Origin: a virus
Reading direction: 5' to 3' (one strand)
IMG/VR virus record: IMGVR_UViG_3300032177_000050
Location: 1-31,149 of that record
DNA: 31,149 nt
Made by a program: the position numbers and the translations under genes. Position 1 is the stretch's first letter, and each line of letters starts with the position of its first letter. Of this stretch, positions 1 to 8,550 are shown piece by piece. The notes under the pieces were generated by a model, which was not told the DNA's origin, made no database searches, and was given only the letters and a program-made list of their open reading frames with translations.

Positions 1-3000
1 ACATCTTCCTGAATGGCTTGTTTCCGGGTATCGAGAGCAACCTTAAGGTATGCCTCACTAAATTCCTTTTCCTTAGCCAAAGCCCTCAATTCATCTTCGG
101 TTCTGTTCTTATAGGCACGACCTGTTTCGATAGCGGCCTGTTTAAGTTTAATCTCCTTTTCAGTGAGATCGGTCAATCGATCGATAAGTTTTAACTCCTC
201 TGATCTTGTATTCACTGGAAGTAAATCAAATTCCCCTGAAGGTTGCATACTTCTAACTTCCCTTAATTTATCTTTCGTTTTATCTATTTTTTTATGAAGT
301 GTCTCAAGATCATCGAGGAGAAGTTTTAATCTATCGAACTTAAGTGAATCAATAGCCTTATACATCTCATTGATGTCAGCAATTATCTTATCTTTGACGG
401 CGCCATGACTAAATCCGACCTGATTAACCATTTCCTTGAGGCCCGAATATTCACCACTAAGGTTATTGACGGAAGTCCTTAATTCATCATCACTGATCTT
501 AAGATCCAAAACCTTGATTTTTAATTGTTCCAACTCCTGAACCTGTTGGATATAAAGCAAGACTTCCCGATCAATCTGTTTAATCCTGTCCTCATTGGAT
601 TGATGGAGACCACCATAAGCCAATTTGACAGCAGTTACGGCGGCCGCCAGTAGACTGAGGGCCAGGAAAATGGGGTGTTTACCCAAGAAGGTTAAGACCG
701 TATTGAGAGTGCCAGCCCCCAATGCGAGAAGATCAAACTGTTTAATCAGATATTGGATACCAGAGATAACCGCACCACCAATAAAGACCGGCCATAGGAG
801 TTTGAAGGTTGCGACAAGTTCCCCCAGAACCTTCAACAACAGATTAAAGGACGGAACAACTATATCACTTGTACTTAGGGCCACGTCGAGAAGGCTTGTC
901 TTAAAAACATGGAGTTGAGCCATGGGTCCCTGCATAGCTCTTTCATTCATCACCAATAAGGCATTTGTGCCAGTCAGGGCATCGGTCATCTTCTGGAAGG
1001 CATCTTTACCCATATTGCTCATAGCCGCAAAGACACCGGCTTGTCTCTTCTCTAATCCTTCAAATGTATTAGTAAGGTCGAATCCCGCTTTACCGAGAAC
1101 GCCGAGGACTTCGATGAGGTTGTGGCCTGGCATCCTGATAGCTTCAAAGTCCACCCCGATAGAATGAAGTTCATCCCTAAATGCCTTGGTGGGAGCAATC
1201 AACTGTCCAAGGATGCCCCGTAGACCTGTACCGATCGTGGAGGCCCTTAAACCAGCATTGGAAAGAACCGCAATCGTAGCAGCCGTTTCCTCAATACCCA
1301 TCCCCACCTGTGAAGCGGTTGCAGCCAAATAGTTAAAAGAGGTTGTCAGATCCCCGACTTCCAATTTTGAATAGTTTAAGGCAGCAGCCAGCACATTCCC
1401 GATTCTGGTAACGTCTTTGGCTGAAATATTCCAAACATACATGGAGGTAGTCAGAATTTTGACGGCTTCCTGCGCACTCGCACCTGTGGCTGAAACCATC
1501 ATACCAACAGTTTTAAGAGCATCGGCAGACTGTTTGGCAGTCAAACCGGCCTGACCCAAGATTTTGAGAGCGTCCGCCGCTTCCAGAAAACTCATTTTGG
1601 TGGTAGTGGCAACATCACGGGCAGCCTTTTCAAGAACCTTCATATCGCCAGCCGAAGCATTGGTGATAGCTCCGACATCAATAATCGCTTGACTAAACTT
1701 CATAAGGGTACTTGTGGCTTCACGGAAGGCTTGTTGAATCTTAAAGATAGTACCGAAGATAAGAGCCCCACCAACCAACCATGCCATCTGAGATTTCAGC
1801 ATATTGCCGAAACCTTCGATAGACCATCGTTGCATGGCTCTGGCTGCATCACCCGTTTTCTTCTCTACCTCTCCGGCGTAAGCCCTTAACCCCACCATGG
1901 CCTGCGAAGATTTATTCATCTCCGTATTCATGGCAGTAGTAGCAACTCCGGTTAAAGCAAACTCTTCCCGGATCAGTTTCATCTTGGTGCCGAGGAGAGA
2001 TTGGATTTCTTCAACCTCCAACATCCCCATACCCATCTTTTTCAGGGATTTATAACTTAACTCTGCACCCCCACTAAGTTTATTGATCTGGGCATCAAGG
2101 ACACCCATGCCAGCCCTGATCTCATCAACACGCCATAACTTAGTAGAGGCAGCCAGTTCTTTGAGGTCATTGGCAAGTTTTCTGACCGTTGCATCTAAAT
2201 TGGTATAAACAACCGCGCCACCTTTACCGGAGGCTTGAGCTGCGGCTAATGCGGTCTCGACCTTAGTAATTTGGGCTTCGAGGGCAACGAAAGGTTCGGC
2301 TATCGCCTTCGCACCCGTTTGACTTCCGATCTTGGAAAGACGATTAGACAGGCTATCTATTTCAGCGTTAAGAACAGAGGTCAACCTATTGATCCTTTCC
2401 AATTCGTTAGGATCAATAAAAGCCTTCATCTGTACGGCTTGAATATTCTGTTGGAAAGCATTGACCGCACCCCTGGCTTGTTCTACATAACCTATCAGTC
2501 GCTGCCAGGACTCTACGTTTATATCTCCCTTGGTCCACAACCCACCAACATTCAGGGACTGGAATTGGGATGCTTTGGCACGTTCATATTCGTTTGCCAT
2601 CGAAGTGGCAAGGGTGACCAGTTTACCTTCGATCTCGAACCGTTCGAGGATGATTTTCTTGAGGGCTTCTTCACTTCCGCAGATACGAGCAATGACGGCC
2701 TCGGCCTCTTGATTAAGAATATTTATATCTTTGGTAGTATTCCAGATATCTTCAAGATGCTTCTTAGCAGAAGAGAAATATTTATCATCCTTGCCTTCAA
2801 CGGTCAACCCTTTACTTCGGAGAACATCGATGATTTTTGAAACTTCGGCAATCTTGCTTTTAGCATCGACCTCTGATTGATTAGCACGGGCTATCAGTTC
2901 ATCCGTGGCGAGTCTGGCCCGTTCGAATGCACCCATTCTACCCAAGACAGATTCCATCTCTTTGTAAATGGTAAGTTGTCTGGATTGATAACCGGCACTA

Positions 3001-3554
3001 ACTTCGGAAAACACCCTGTCTGTATCAGCCCCATAAGGGGAACTGCCTTGAGGGTAATCTACTCCTTCTCGCATGCCACCCGATCCAACAGCCCATTGAG
3101 CATTAGGGAAGTACATTTTCTTCTTCCTTGTAGACCATTTAGGCTGTCCCCAGCTGGTGACAATATCCTCACCTGCCTGAAGGGATGAGATGATCTTCTG
3201 ATTCTTCGCAAACTCCCGTTCAAGGTCACGTAGTTTTGCCTTAATACCCGTACTTAATTCCTCTACGTATTTCAGCGATTGATCCTTCGCTGTTTTAAAG
3301 CTGGCCGACATCTTATCGGTCGCACCCTGGACGTTCCAACCCTTAAAAATGTCGCCTGCCGGGACACTTTTGAGGAGTTCAAAGAAGGTAGAAACGGATG
3401 CTCCGATGGCCTTAAACTGTGAGGCGATAGCCTTCAGGGAAGGTTGGATCTGTTGATTGAACTGATCGACGGCTTTTTGTATTGTAGAAAAGAAGTCGGG
3501 AGAGACCTTCGAAAAAAATTCTACTCCCAATTTTTCTACTATGATTTCTGACAT
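1..3554 (-). CDS. Tail tape measure protein (3' end outside window)
   Basis: The frame stays open from an ATG at 3554 to the left edge, giving at least 1184 residues without a stop. Tape measure proteins set tail length and help eject DNA. The N-terminal half is long, helical and polar. Around residues 620-790 lies the region typical of phage tape measure proteins (TIGR01760-like), with DVGAITNASAGDM, SFLEAADALKILGQAG and TGLRGILGQLIAP. Hydrophobic stretches at about residue 590 (QMAWLVGGALIFGTIF) and near 965 (FLALSLLAAAVTAVKLA) could be membrane segments used during ejection. The start overlaps the end of the homing endonuclease gene by 16 nt. Its position after the frameshifted chaperones is the canonical one. 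The C-terminus is not in the window. Confidence 0.93.
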   Translation of the reverse strand, partial: MSEIIVEKLGVEFFSKVSPDFFSTIQKAVDQFNQQIQPSLKAIASQFKAIGASVSTFFELLKSVPAGDIFKGWNVQGATDKMSASFKTAKDQSLKYVEELSTGIKAKLRDLEREFAKNQKIISSLQAGEDIVTSWGQPKWSTRKKKMYFPNAQWAVGSGGMREGVDYPQGSSPYGADTDRVFSEVSAGYQSRQLTIYKEMESVLGRMGAFERARLATDELIARANQSEVDAKSKIAEVSKIIDVLRSKGLTVEGKDDKYFSSAKKHLEDIWNTTKDINILNQEAEAVIARICGSEEALKKIILERFEIEGKLVTLATSMANEYERAKASQFQSLNVGGLWTKGDINVESWQRLIGYVEQARGAVNAFQQNIQAVQMKAFIDPNELERINRLTSVLNAEIDSLSNRLSKIGSQTGAKAIAEPFVALEAQITKVETALAAAQASGKGGAVVYTNLDATVRKLANDLKELAASTKLWRVDEIRAGMGVLDAQINKLSGGAELSYKSLKKMGMGMLEVEEIQSLLGTKMKLIREEFALTGVATTAMNTEMNKSSQAMVGLRAYAGEVEKKTGDAARAMQRWSIEGFGNMLKSQMAWLVGGALIFGTIFKIQQAFREATSTLMKFSQAIIDVGAITNASAGDMKVLEKAARDVATTTKMSFLEAADALKILGQAGLTAKQSADALKTVGMMVSATGASAQEAVKILTTSMYVWNISAKDVTRIGNVLAAALNYSKLEVGDLTTSFNYLAATASQVGMGIEETAATIAVLSNAGLRASTIGTGLRGILGQLIAPTKAFRDELHSIGVDFEAIRMPGHNLIEVLGVLGKAGFDLTNTFEGLEKRQAGVFAAMSNMGKDAFQKMTDALTGTNALLVMNERAMQGPMAQLHVFKTSLLDVALSTSDIVVPSFNLLLKVLGELVATFKLLWPVFIGGAVISGIQYLIKQFDLLALGAGTLNTVLTFLGKHPIFLALSLLAAAVTAVKLAYGGLHQSNEDRIKQIDREVLLYIQQVQELEQLKIKVLDLKISDDELRTSVNNLSGEYSGLKEMVNQVGFSHGAVKDKIIADINEMYKAIDSLKFDRLKLLLDDLETLHKKIDKTKDKLREVRSMQPSGEFDLLPVNTRSEELKLIDRLTDLTEKEIKLKQAAIETGRAYKNRTEDELRALAKEKEFSEAYLKVALDTRKQAIQED

Positions 3555-4459
3555 GTCCGTATATCCCTACTGTTAAATAAATTGTTTTGTTGATATGATC
3601 TAATTTTTTCTTCAAGTTCTCTAATCTTTTTCTTGTATGGTTCTGCCTGATTTAAGTGTTCTCCGATTTTCATTGCAACCAAATTTTCGGGACGGTTGTC
3701 ATCCTTGACACCATTTAGATGGTGAACAACGTAACCCTTTGGTATCTTTTTTCCATATGTCTTTTCCCATACCAGGCGATGTTCATGTATATAGTAGGAT
3801 TTCGAGGTATTACGGTAATCTGGGTTTAAAACCTCTACGTATCCATTTTTGGTAATACGTCTACCGCCCTTCCAATTACTACTGTGTTCCGAAAGATGCG
3901 GGTTTCTTAATGGTACACCCAACTTAATCAATCTTCTTCTGACCGCATTGTCTGAAATATCAAACCTGGAAGCTATGGCGACCATAGATGTCCCGGCACG
4001 ATATAATTTCTCAATCTCCCCGTTATCGCTGTCATTAATCTTTTTACGATATCTCATGGAATGAGCCTTGTTCTCGCACTTGGGGCTACAATATTTCTTG
4101 TTTCTTTTGCTCATTTCTATAAATGATTTTCCGCAAATCCCACATTGGATCTCTCTGCTGGTATAAATTTTCTTTCTATTTAAACAAGTGAATCTGCGCC
4201 CACATTCTCTACTGCAATATTTCTGATTAATATGCAGTATGTCTACGAAAAACTCCTTTGTACAAATAGGACACACTTTGGGTAACTGCGTTCTATGAAT
4301 ACTTTCTTGATGTTGTCTATGATTTTTCACCCCCGGATGTTGTTTGAGATACTGTTTGTTTCTACAAGATTTATTGCAATATATTTTTCTATAGTGATTA
4401 GTGGTAAATTCTTTTTTGCATTCTGGGCAGATTCTCCGATTCATTATCACGTCTGCCAT
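3539..4459 (-). CDS. Free-standing HNH homing endonuclease with three zinc ribbons and an HTH
   Basis: 306 residues. Three successive Cys4 ribbons occupy roughly residues 11-32 (CPECKKEF...CNKSC), 63-87 (CPICTKEF...CSREC) and 105-128 (CGICGKSF...CSPKC). A helix-turn-helix follows at about 150-180 (AIASRFDISDNAVRRRL). The HNH nuclease core is near 225-265, with HEHRLVWEKTYG, VVHHLNGVKDDN and RPENLVAM. Such proteins cut an allele lacking the gene and spread by repair. It sits between the tail chaperones and the tape measure gene, and its last 16 nt overlap the tape measure start, so it carries that gene's ribosome site. Start ATG at 4459 has AAGGTG upstream. The nuclease class is clear; the target site is unknown. 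Confidence 0.9.
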   Translation of the reverse strand: MADVIMNRRICPECKKEFTTNHYRKIYCNKSCRNKQYLKQHPGVKNHRQHQESIHRTQLPKVCPICTKEFFVDILHINQKYCSRECGRRFTCLNRKKIYTSREIQCGICGKSFIEMSKRNKKYCSPKCENKAHSMRYRKKINDSDNGEIEKLYRAGTSMVAIASRFDISDNAVRRRLIKLGVPLRNPHLSEHSSNWKGGRRITKNGYVEVLNPDYRNTSKSYYIHEHRLVWEKTYGKKIPKGYVVHHLNGVKDDNRPENLVAMKIGEHLNQAEPYKKKIRELEEKIRSYQQNNLFNSRDIRTCQKS

Positions 4460-4490
4460 TTTATTTAATCACCTTAACGCCTTTCATTAA

Positions 4491-4757
4491 CTACGAGCAA
4501 AGCCCTTGCATAATCAGAGCCGCTGCTTCGGCGTTGTTCTTGTTCAAAAATCTCTTTTTCCCACGAGCCGGAGAATCACGAGATGAATCCTTATTATCGC
4601 GCTCCATATCTTTAAATTTAAGCCAAGAGACATGAGTAAGAAGGCCAATCTGACCCATCGAATAAGTCTCGAAAACCGTTTGGAGATTTGGGATACCATA
4701 CTTCTCCATGAAGGAATCATAGATCGCTAACTCTCTAAGTTCGGTGGGGATGCTGGA
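4491..4757 (-). CDS. Tail assembly chaperone, -1 frameshift extension (GT-like)
   Basis: This 88-codon segment is read in the -1 frame relative to the upstream chaperone and has no good start of its own. An internal ATG at 4709 lacks a ribosome site. The frame is open across the end of the upstream gene and joins it at an A AAA AAT heptamer. Shifting there would yield a fusion of about 253 residues from the 5251 start. In lambda-like phages gpG and the frameshifted gpGT chaperone the tape measure protein during tail assembly, and this pair lies in the expected place just before the tape measure gene. The extension is rich in charged residues (KFKDMERDNKDSSRDS) and ends ALIMQGLCS. The assignment rests on position and frame, not on similarity. 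Confidence 0.75.
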   Translation of the reverse strand, partial: SSIPTELRELAIYDSFMEKYGIPNLQTVFETYSMGQIGLLTHVSWLKFKDMERDNKDSSRDSPARGKKRFLNKNNAEAAALIMQGLCS

Positions 4758-5251
4758 TTTTTTGCCATCAGTGCAGCCATCCTCTGGGCTGCCAGCAAGA
4801 AAAAACTTGATACCAGATCTCCGATCCCCTGCTTGTTAAGTTGGGCCATGACTATCGGAAGAAGAGTGCTTGCATGGGCATCATCGGATTCGGATATGGC
4901 TTCTCTGGTAATATCGGCATCATACTTGGAACAGATAATACAGACTACATCTACCATCACGTCCATACATTGAGCAATCTTGGATGCACCTGCATTAGCC
5001 AATACCTCAGTCCATGGTTTATCTTTAAACTCGCCAATAAGATCCATCACGGGTCCTAAAGCGAGTGCTATTTTCTTTTCGTATGAGATTGGAAGAATGC
5101 GGATAGGAAATTTCTTTCCTAAAAGAGTGAAATCGTCTTTAGAAAGGGTGGGATCGATTACTTCATTAATCTGGTCTTGACTTGGAATCTGTTTCTTTTC
5201 TACCATTTTAACCTCCGTGTTAGGATGAGTCCGGTTAGCCTTCTTAGGCAT
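4727..5251 (-). CDS. Tail assembly chaperone (G-like)
   Basis: 174 residues. Acidic and helical, with a segment shared in style with phage tail chaperones: FPIRILPISYEKKIALALG followed by a helical bundle and a C-terminal LAAQRMAALMAKN. It lies between the tail tube and tape measure genes, the standard slot for gpG-like chaperones, and carries a -1 slip site nine codons before its stop. Two in-frame starts each have a good ribosome site: ATG at 5251 (GGGAGGGATAA) and ATG at 5206 (GGAGGTTAAA), giving 174 or 159 residues. The longer form adds a basic N-terminal tail. The function comes from context and the frameshift rather than from clear sequence similarity. Confidence 0.75.
   Translation of the reverse strand: MPKKANRTHPNTEVKMVEKKQIPSQDQINEVIDPTLSKDDFTLLGKKFPIRILPISYEKKIALALGPVMDLIGEFKDKPWTEVLANAGASKIAQCMDVMVDVVCIICSKYDADITREAISESDDAHASTLLPIVMAQLNKQGIGDLVSSFFLLAAQRMAALMAKNPASPPNLES
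4757..4763 (-). promoter_or_regulatory. Probable -1 ribosomal frameshift site, A AAA AAT
   Basis: In the zero frame the codons read GCA AAA AAT. The heptamer fits X XXY YYZ, so both tRNAs can re-pair one base back on AAA AAA. The -1 frame from here runs 88 codons to 4491, while the zero frame stops 30 nt downstream of the heptamer, at 4727-4729. No strong downstream pseudoknot was found by eye. Confidence 0.7.
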
Positions 5252-5280
5252 TTATCCCTCCCTATGGGGATAAGGAAAAG

Positions 5281-5333
5281 CTACTGAGTAGCGAAGGTGG
5301 ATAGCCTTACGACCCCCTACCGCTACTCAGTAA
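5281..5333 (-). terminator. Stem-loop after the tail tube gene, possible terminator
   Basis: A perfect 12-bp inverted repeat, TACTGAGTAGCG at 5282-5293 and CGCTACTCAGTA at 5321-5332, encloses a 27-nt loop between the tail tube stop (5352) and the chaperone start (5251). In the minus sense the stem is followed by CTTTTCC, a weak U-run. It could be a leaky terminator or an RNA-processing or stability hairpin that keeps tail tube mRNA high relative to downstream genes. Confidence 0.5.
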
Positions 5334-5351
5334 GTTATTGAAATCATTGGA

Positions 5352-6434
5352 TCAATCGAACATGAAGGGAATTGCCACGACAAGCTGTGAGGTTCCGTCC
5401 GTCATTATCTGTGTGGTACTCTGAACCTCAAAACTCATGTTCGCTTCCATAAAATTCTCACCAGCCTTAAAATCTGGTGCAAAACTCCCGATAACGGTTG
5501 CCTTCGGATACCAGATCGCCAACTGTCTCTGGACACTGTTCACGACCCAATCGAAGAAAACGAGCAGGCTTTTCTCAGCAATCGTTCCAAGAGGATCAAG
5601 CATCTCTACACTCTTATAGGCGGCAACGATATCCGTTGCGACTGGTGTACCCGTGAAGGCTGCATTCAGTGTCAACTTGGTGCTGGTTAGGGCGGTAACA
5701 TATTTCCGATCTGTGGATGTTCTTAATCCACCGAGATTGTCAGCGGAAATACCAGCTTTGGCAATAAAAATCACACGATCACCTACGGCGAATCGGGAAC
5801 CGTCACCAGTTGCCAACGTAACAGACGGATCGCTGGTACTGTATGAGGCAACCGTACCAGCCTTTGCAATCAACTGATCGGCTGCTTCTGGGGGTGTAGT
5901 CCATGTGCCAACACAGGTCACGGTTTTGGCGGTTGGATCAACCGCAGAAATCACCAACTCTTCCGCAGAAAGCGCATCCCCACTTGCATCCCAGAATGTC
6001 ACGTAATCGCCGACGACAAACTTGTTGGCATCGTTGGCACTGGCAAGAGTTGAAACGGCATTGACCGAATTGGCCTGGGAAACAATGGCCGCCAGGGAAA
6101 TAACATTTTTCTCTGTGACACCAATCAACGCAGAGATGGTAGCTAAAGCCATTTCGTGATAGGTAAGGGTGACCTGACCTTCACGTAACAACTCCTGAAC
6201 CTTTCTTGTGGTCTTGGGGAGGCCCAGTTGCAACTTCACCATATTTCTGGTAACCGGGATGGCGACATTAGAAATCAGACCAACGTCCGTCCATCCGGTC
6301 AACGGAGAAGCCACGTTCAAGATTGACTGACCAGAATATAGGACGGTCGAGGCGTAGGGCCTGACGAAGATCCTTGGTGAAGAAATAACAATAAAGTCCG
6401 AATAAAGCTCGGGTTGCTGAAATGAATAGCTCAT
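5352..6434 (-). CDS. Major tail tube protein
   Basis: 360 residues. The N-terminal part (GWTDVGLISNVAIPVTR, QLGLPKTTRKVQELLREG, VTLTYHEM) and the C-terminal part (FEVQSTTQIMTDGTSQL) look like the two halves of a siphovirus tail tube fold. Between about residues 125 and 265 lies a threonine- and alanine-rich beta insertion (FVVGDYVTF, FAVGDRVIFIAKAG) that is probably a surface-exposed added domain. The start ATG has a very strong site (AAGGAGGATATTTA) and is preceded by a motif shared with the capsid gene. A stem-loop follows the stop. Order after the tail terminator and before the chaperones supports the call. Confidence 0.82.
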   Translation of the reverse strand: MSYSFQQPELYSDFIVISSPRIFVRPYASTVLYSGQSILNVASPLTGWTDVGLISNVAIPVTRNMVKLQLGLPKTTRKVQELLREGQVTLTYHEMALATISALIGVTEKNVISLAAIVSQANSVNAVSTLASANDANKFVVGDYVTFWDASGDALSAEELVISAVDPTAKTVTCVGTWTTPPEAADQLIAKAGTVASYSTSDPSVTLATGDGSRFAVGDRVIFIAKAGISADNLGGLRTSTDRKYVTALTSTKLTLNAAFTGTPVATDIVAAYKSVEMLDPLGTIAEKSLLVFFDWVVNSVQRQLAIWYPKATVIGSFAPDFKAGENFMEANMSFEVQSTTQIMTDGTSQLVVAIPFMFD

Positions 6435-6464
6435 TAAATATCCTCCTTTTTTCTAAAATTGATA

Positions 6465-6490
6465 TACAAATTGTATAACCCTTGGTTAAA
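6465..6490 (-). promoter_or_regulatory. Shared upstream motif TTTAACC-N6-TATACAATTTGTA (tail tube copy)
   Basis: In the minus sense TTTAACC (6490-6484) is followed after exactly 6 nt by TATACAATTTGTA (6477-6465), which contains the near-palindrome ATACAATTTGTAT. The same arrangement occurs only before the capsid gene (11391-11416). It lies 18 nt ahead of the tail tube ribosome site. A phage late promoter or activator site is the likeliest reading; it does not fit a canonical sigma-70 promoter. Confidence 0.5.
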
Positions 6491-6543
6491 TTTAAAGAGG
6501 CATTACCGCGGGACAAACCCCTTTGGATAGCCCCTTATCGTGA

Positions 6544-6771
6544 TCATCTTTCCGTTAGAATTCGGATGAACTCATCTTCGTCTATCGGAATTCCACGCTT
6601 CTCGCTTGAAAATTTATCCCTCCACGATTTAAGGTTTTCATCGAAGGTGTTACCGATAACCCCTGATCCATCGAAATGTACCGTTAGTGAACCCTTTACC
6701 TTCATGTTCGCAATTTCCACTATTCGGTTTACAACGCATCCGATCTGCCTTGCCAGTTCACGATCAATCAT
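6544..6771 (-). CDS. Small tail-region protein of unknown function
   Basis: 75 residues, starting by an ATGA overlap with the stop of the tail terminator gene. The sequence has an amphipathic N-terminus (ELARQIGCVVNRIVEIA), a short beta segment (GSLTVHFDGSG) and a charged C-terminus. I do not recognise the family. Its position between the tail terminator and tail tube genes and the translational coupling suggest a minor tail or assembly role. A 109-nt gap follows, holding the shared motif and the tail tube ribosome site. Confidence 0.7.
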   Translation of the reverse strand: MIDRELARQIGCVVNRIVEIANMKVKGSLTVHFDGSGVIGNTFDENLKSWRDKFSSEKRGIPIDEDEFIRILTER

Positions 6772-7205
6772 AAATGCCTTGTCGAAACCTGATAGGTTAG
6801 GTGGATATCAATGGCCCGGGAAACATATCCCTCTTCATAGGGCAAGACCATTCTTGGTCTTACATCTTCAACCATAATCAATCCAACCACCTGTTCGGTT
6901 GCAACATCGTAGAGAGAAAAACTTTTCTTCCCAGACGAGGGAGACGAAAATTTCTCAACAATCTGACTTACCAGTCCAGATAGAACCGTTAGGTTAGGAT
7001 CCGATTTTGCGACGGCAAAGATCCTCGGATAAGTATGAGAAAGCTTTCCGATAACCTCATCTGAAAAATCGATTATCATAAAGCTACTTGCACTGGTACT
7101 TGGTATTGCTACCGGATTACAATAGAACTCTATCCCCAAGAATTCCTCACTGATGTAGCGTTTGAACGATTCGAACAGGTTTAGGTAAGTCAGTAAATTG
7201 CTCAT
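6768..7205 (-). CDS. Tail terminator / tail completion protein
   Basis: 145 residues. It lies between the HK97-gp10-like gene and the tail tube gene, where siphoviruses encode the protein that caps the tail tube and joins it to the head. The alternating beta and alpha pattern (ASSFMIIDFSDEVIG, YDVATEQVVGLIMVED, AIDIHLTYQVS) and the length fit gpU- or minor-tail-like terminators. The ATG overlaps the preceding stop as TAATG. The call rests mainly on gene order. Confidence 0.6.
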   Translation of the reverse strand: MSNLLTYLNLFESFKRYISEEFLGIEFYCNPVAIPSTSASSFMIIDFSDEVIGKLSHTYPRIFAVAKSDPNLTVLSGLVSQIVEKFSSPSSGKKSFSLYDVATEQVVGLIMVEDVRPRMVLPYEEGYVSRAIDIHLTYQVSTRHL

Positions 7206-7735
7206 TACCGTATTGCGTTGAGGGCATCCTTAACGATTACCTTAAATGCCCCGATATATTTTCCACGTTCAAACAGGTTGTGAACCATCTCTCTAATGGC
7301 TGGTATAAAGAGGGGACGGGAGGGTATGTTTCTGTCCTCCAAAACGGCCCCAAACTCATTTTGAATTGCCTTCTGTAGTTCCGCAGAACTCACACCGGAA
7401 ATACCGGCAAACAACTTAAACCCACCAGGGACCTGTTCGATATTATGAACCCTGACAGCCCCCTTGGTTCTTCCCGTGGCTTCCCATATCTCCATCACCC
7501 AACCATGTTCTTGCTTCTGTTTTAACCAGAACTTCGATAACTGTTTCCAATATTCCCCCATCACACGACCACCAGAATGGAACCCCATGTGGCTAATCAC
7601 GATCTCACAATATTGCTCACCGGCCTTTTTAAGAGGTTCTTGAATTTTACTCTCAATACCAGAGGCCAGAGATAACACTTTCTTTTTCAGTCTATCGCAA
7701 TCCGCCTTATTGAGTGAAATTTGGAAATCTATCAT
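7205..7735 (-). CDS. HK97 gp10-like neck / tail component
   Basis: 176 residues from an ATG at 7735, which overlaps the previous stop as ATGA and has GAGGATGGC just upstream. A GTG at 7759 would add 8 residues but lacks a comparable site. The C-terminal NEFGAVLEDRNIPSRPLFIP followed by a helix matches the hallmark of HK97-gp10-type proteins (an E-x-G segment, then R-P-F/L at the end). These small virion proteins act at the head-tail joint or tail completion. The N-terminus is helical. Position before the tail terminator agrees. Confidence 0.75.
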   Translation of the reverse strand: MIDFQISLNKADCDRLKKKVLSLASGIESKIQEPLKKAGEQYCEIVISHMGFHSGGRVMGEYWKQLSKFWLKQKQEHGWVMEIWEATGRTKGAVRVHNIEQVPGGFKLFAGISGVSSAELQKAIQNEFGAVLEDRNIPSRPLFIPAIREMVHNLFERGKYIGAFKVIVKDALNAIR

Positions 7736-8349
7736 GCCATCCTCTGATCCAGAGAACACAACATATTAAGGCAATTCGGATACGAAAAACTGTCTACCGC
7801 ATTAACCTGCCATTTACGTTGGTCACTGGTTACAATCCTGTCTCCCAACTTAGGCGTATAGCCAGACATATTCCTCTTGGAAAATATGATCGAAACGTCA
7901 GTCATTCCCATTTCTCCAATCGGGGTGAGGGTGTCATCCTTAACCAGAGAAGCAATATGGGCATAATCCGTAGTAACCACATTGAACGGAAATTCCTTGT
8001 CTCCAAAATGACCCGATGCCACCGGAGGCATAGCCTTATAAAGTGTGGCAGAATCATTCGTCTTAAAAACGAGAAGTTTCTTGTAGTCTTTCGTGCTTTC
8101 ATTCCCAACATACTGGGTTGATACGACTAAAAATCTTTCAAAGTTCAACGTGTCCTGAAAGATATCGCCACTAATTACCTGAGAATCCCACGCAAAATAA
8201 GCCATCCGCTGATATTCAAAAAGCTGGATGGTCTGACCGTGAGAAGGATTGATATAGCATATCTCGGTAATATTTCCGGCATTGCGAAGGATCGTTACCG
8301 TCCTTCCGGCCTTAGATATCAAAATTGAGATGGCATCCTGTAAACCCAC
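7732..8349 (-). CDS. Head-tail connector / stopper-like protein
   Basis: 205 residues starting with GTG at 8349, which has GAGG five bases upstream. The protein is beta-rich (GRTVTILRNAGNITEICYI, TDVSIIFSKRNMSGYTPKLG, DRIVTSDQRKWQVNAVDSF). The C-terminal pattern of a tidy beta-barrel with GDRI-V-W-V resembles head-closure (stopper) proteins that follow the adaptor gene. It is placed between the adaptor-like gene and the gp10-like gene. The function is inferred from order and fold style. Confidence 0.6.
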   Translation of the reverse strand: MGLQDAISILISKAGRTVTILRNAGNITEICYINPSHGQTIQLFEYQRMAYFAWDSQVISGDIFQDTLNFERFLVVSTQYVGNESTKDYKKLLVFKTNDSATLYKAMPPVASGHFGDKEFPFNVVTTDYAHIASLVKDDTLTPIGEMGMTDVSIIFSKRNMSGYTPKLGDRIVTSDQRKWQVNAVDSFSYPNCLNMLCSLDQRMA

Positions 8350-8356
8350 TGTTACC

Positions 8357-8539
8357 TCAAGTTGTGCGTTTTCTTGTTTTCTTATAAAGTTTAGGGTCTA
8401 TATCCGCATCACAAGGTTTTTCACATCGACTACATAAAAATGAGCATGTCCCCACCCTCATGGTCTTTGGATCGTCACCCAAAAAATCTGGACTTAGAAC
8501 CCACTGAACCTCCGCCTTGCAACATTTCGAGAGGTACAT
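8357..8539 (-). CDS. Small zinc-ribbon protein
   Basis: 60 residues. Cysteines form a ribbon-like pattern: KCC near the start and CSFLCSRCEKPC in the middle, with a basic tail (LYKKTRKRT). Such tiny metal-binding proteins are frequent between phage structural genes and have no assigned role. The ribosome site (GGATGGG) is weak. It is embedded between two connector genes in the same direction with 11- and 7-nt gaps, which supports it being real. Confidence 0.65.
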   Translation of the reverse strand: MYLSKCCKAEVQWVLSPDFLGDDPKTMRVGTCSFLCSRCEKPCDADIDPKLYKKTRKRTT

Positions 8540-8550
8540 ATTGACCCATC

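Noticed and set aside
2271-2840. Longest plus-strand open frame (189 codons) opposite the tape measure gene
   Set aside because: It is antisense to a clearly coding frame, has no ribosome site and no recognisable protein pattern; the same holds for all other plus-strand frames.
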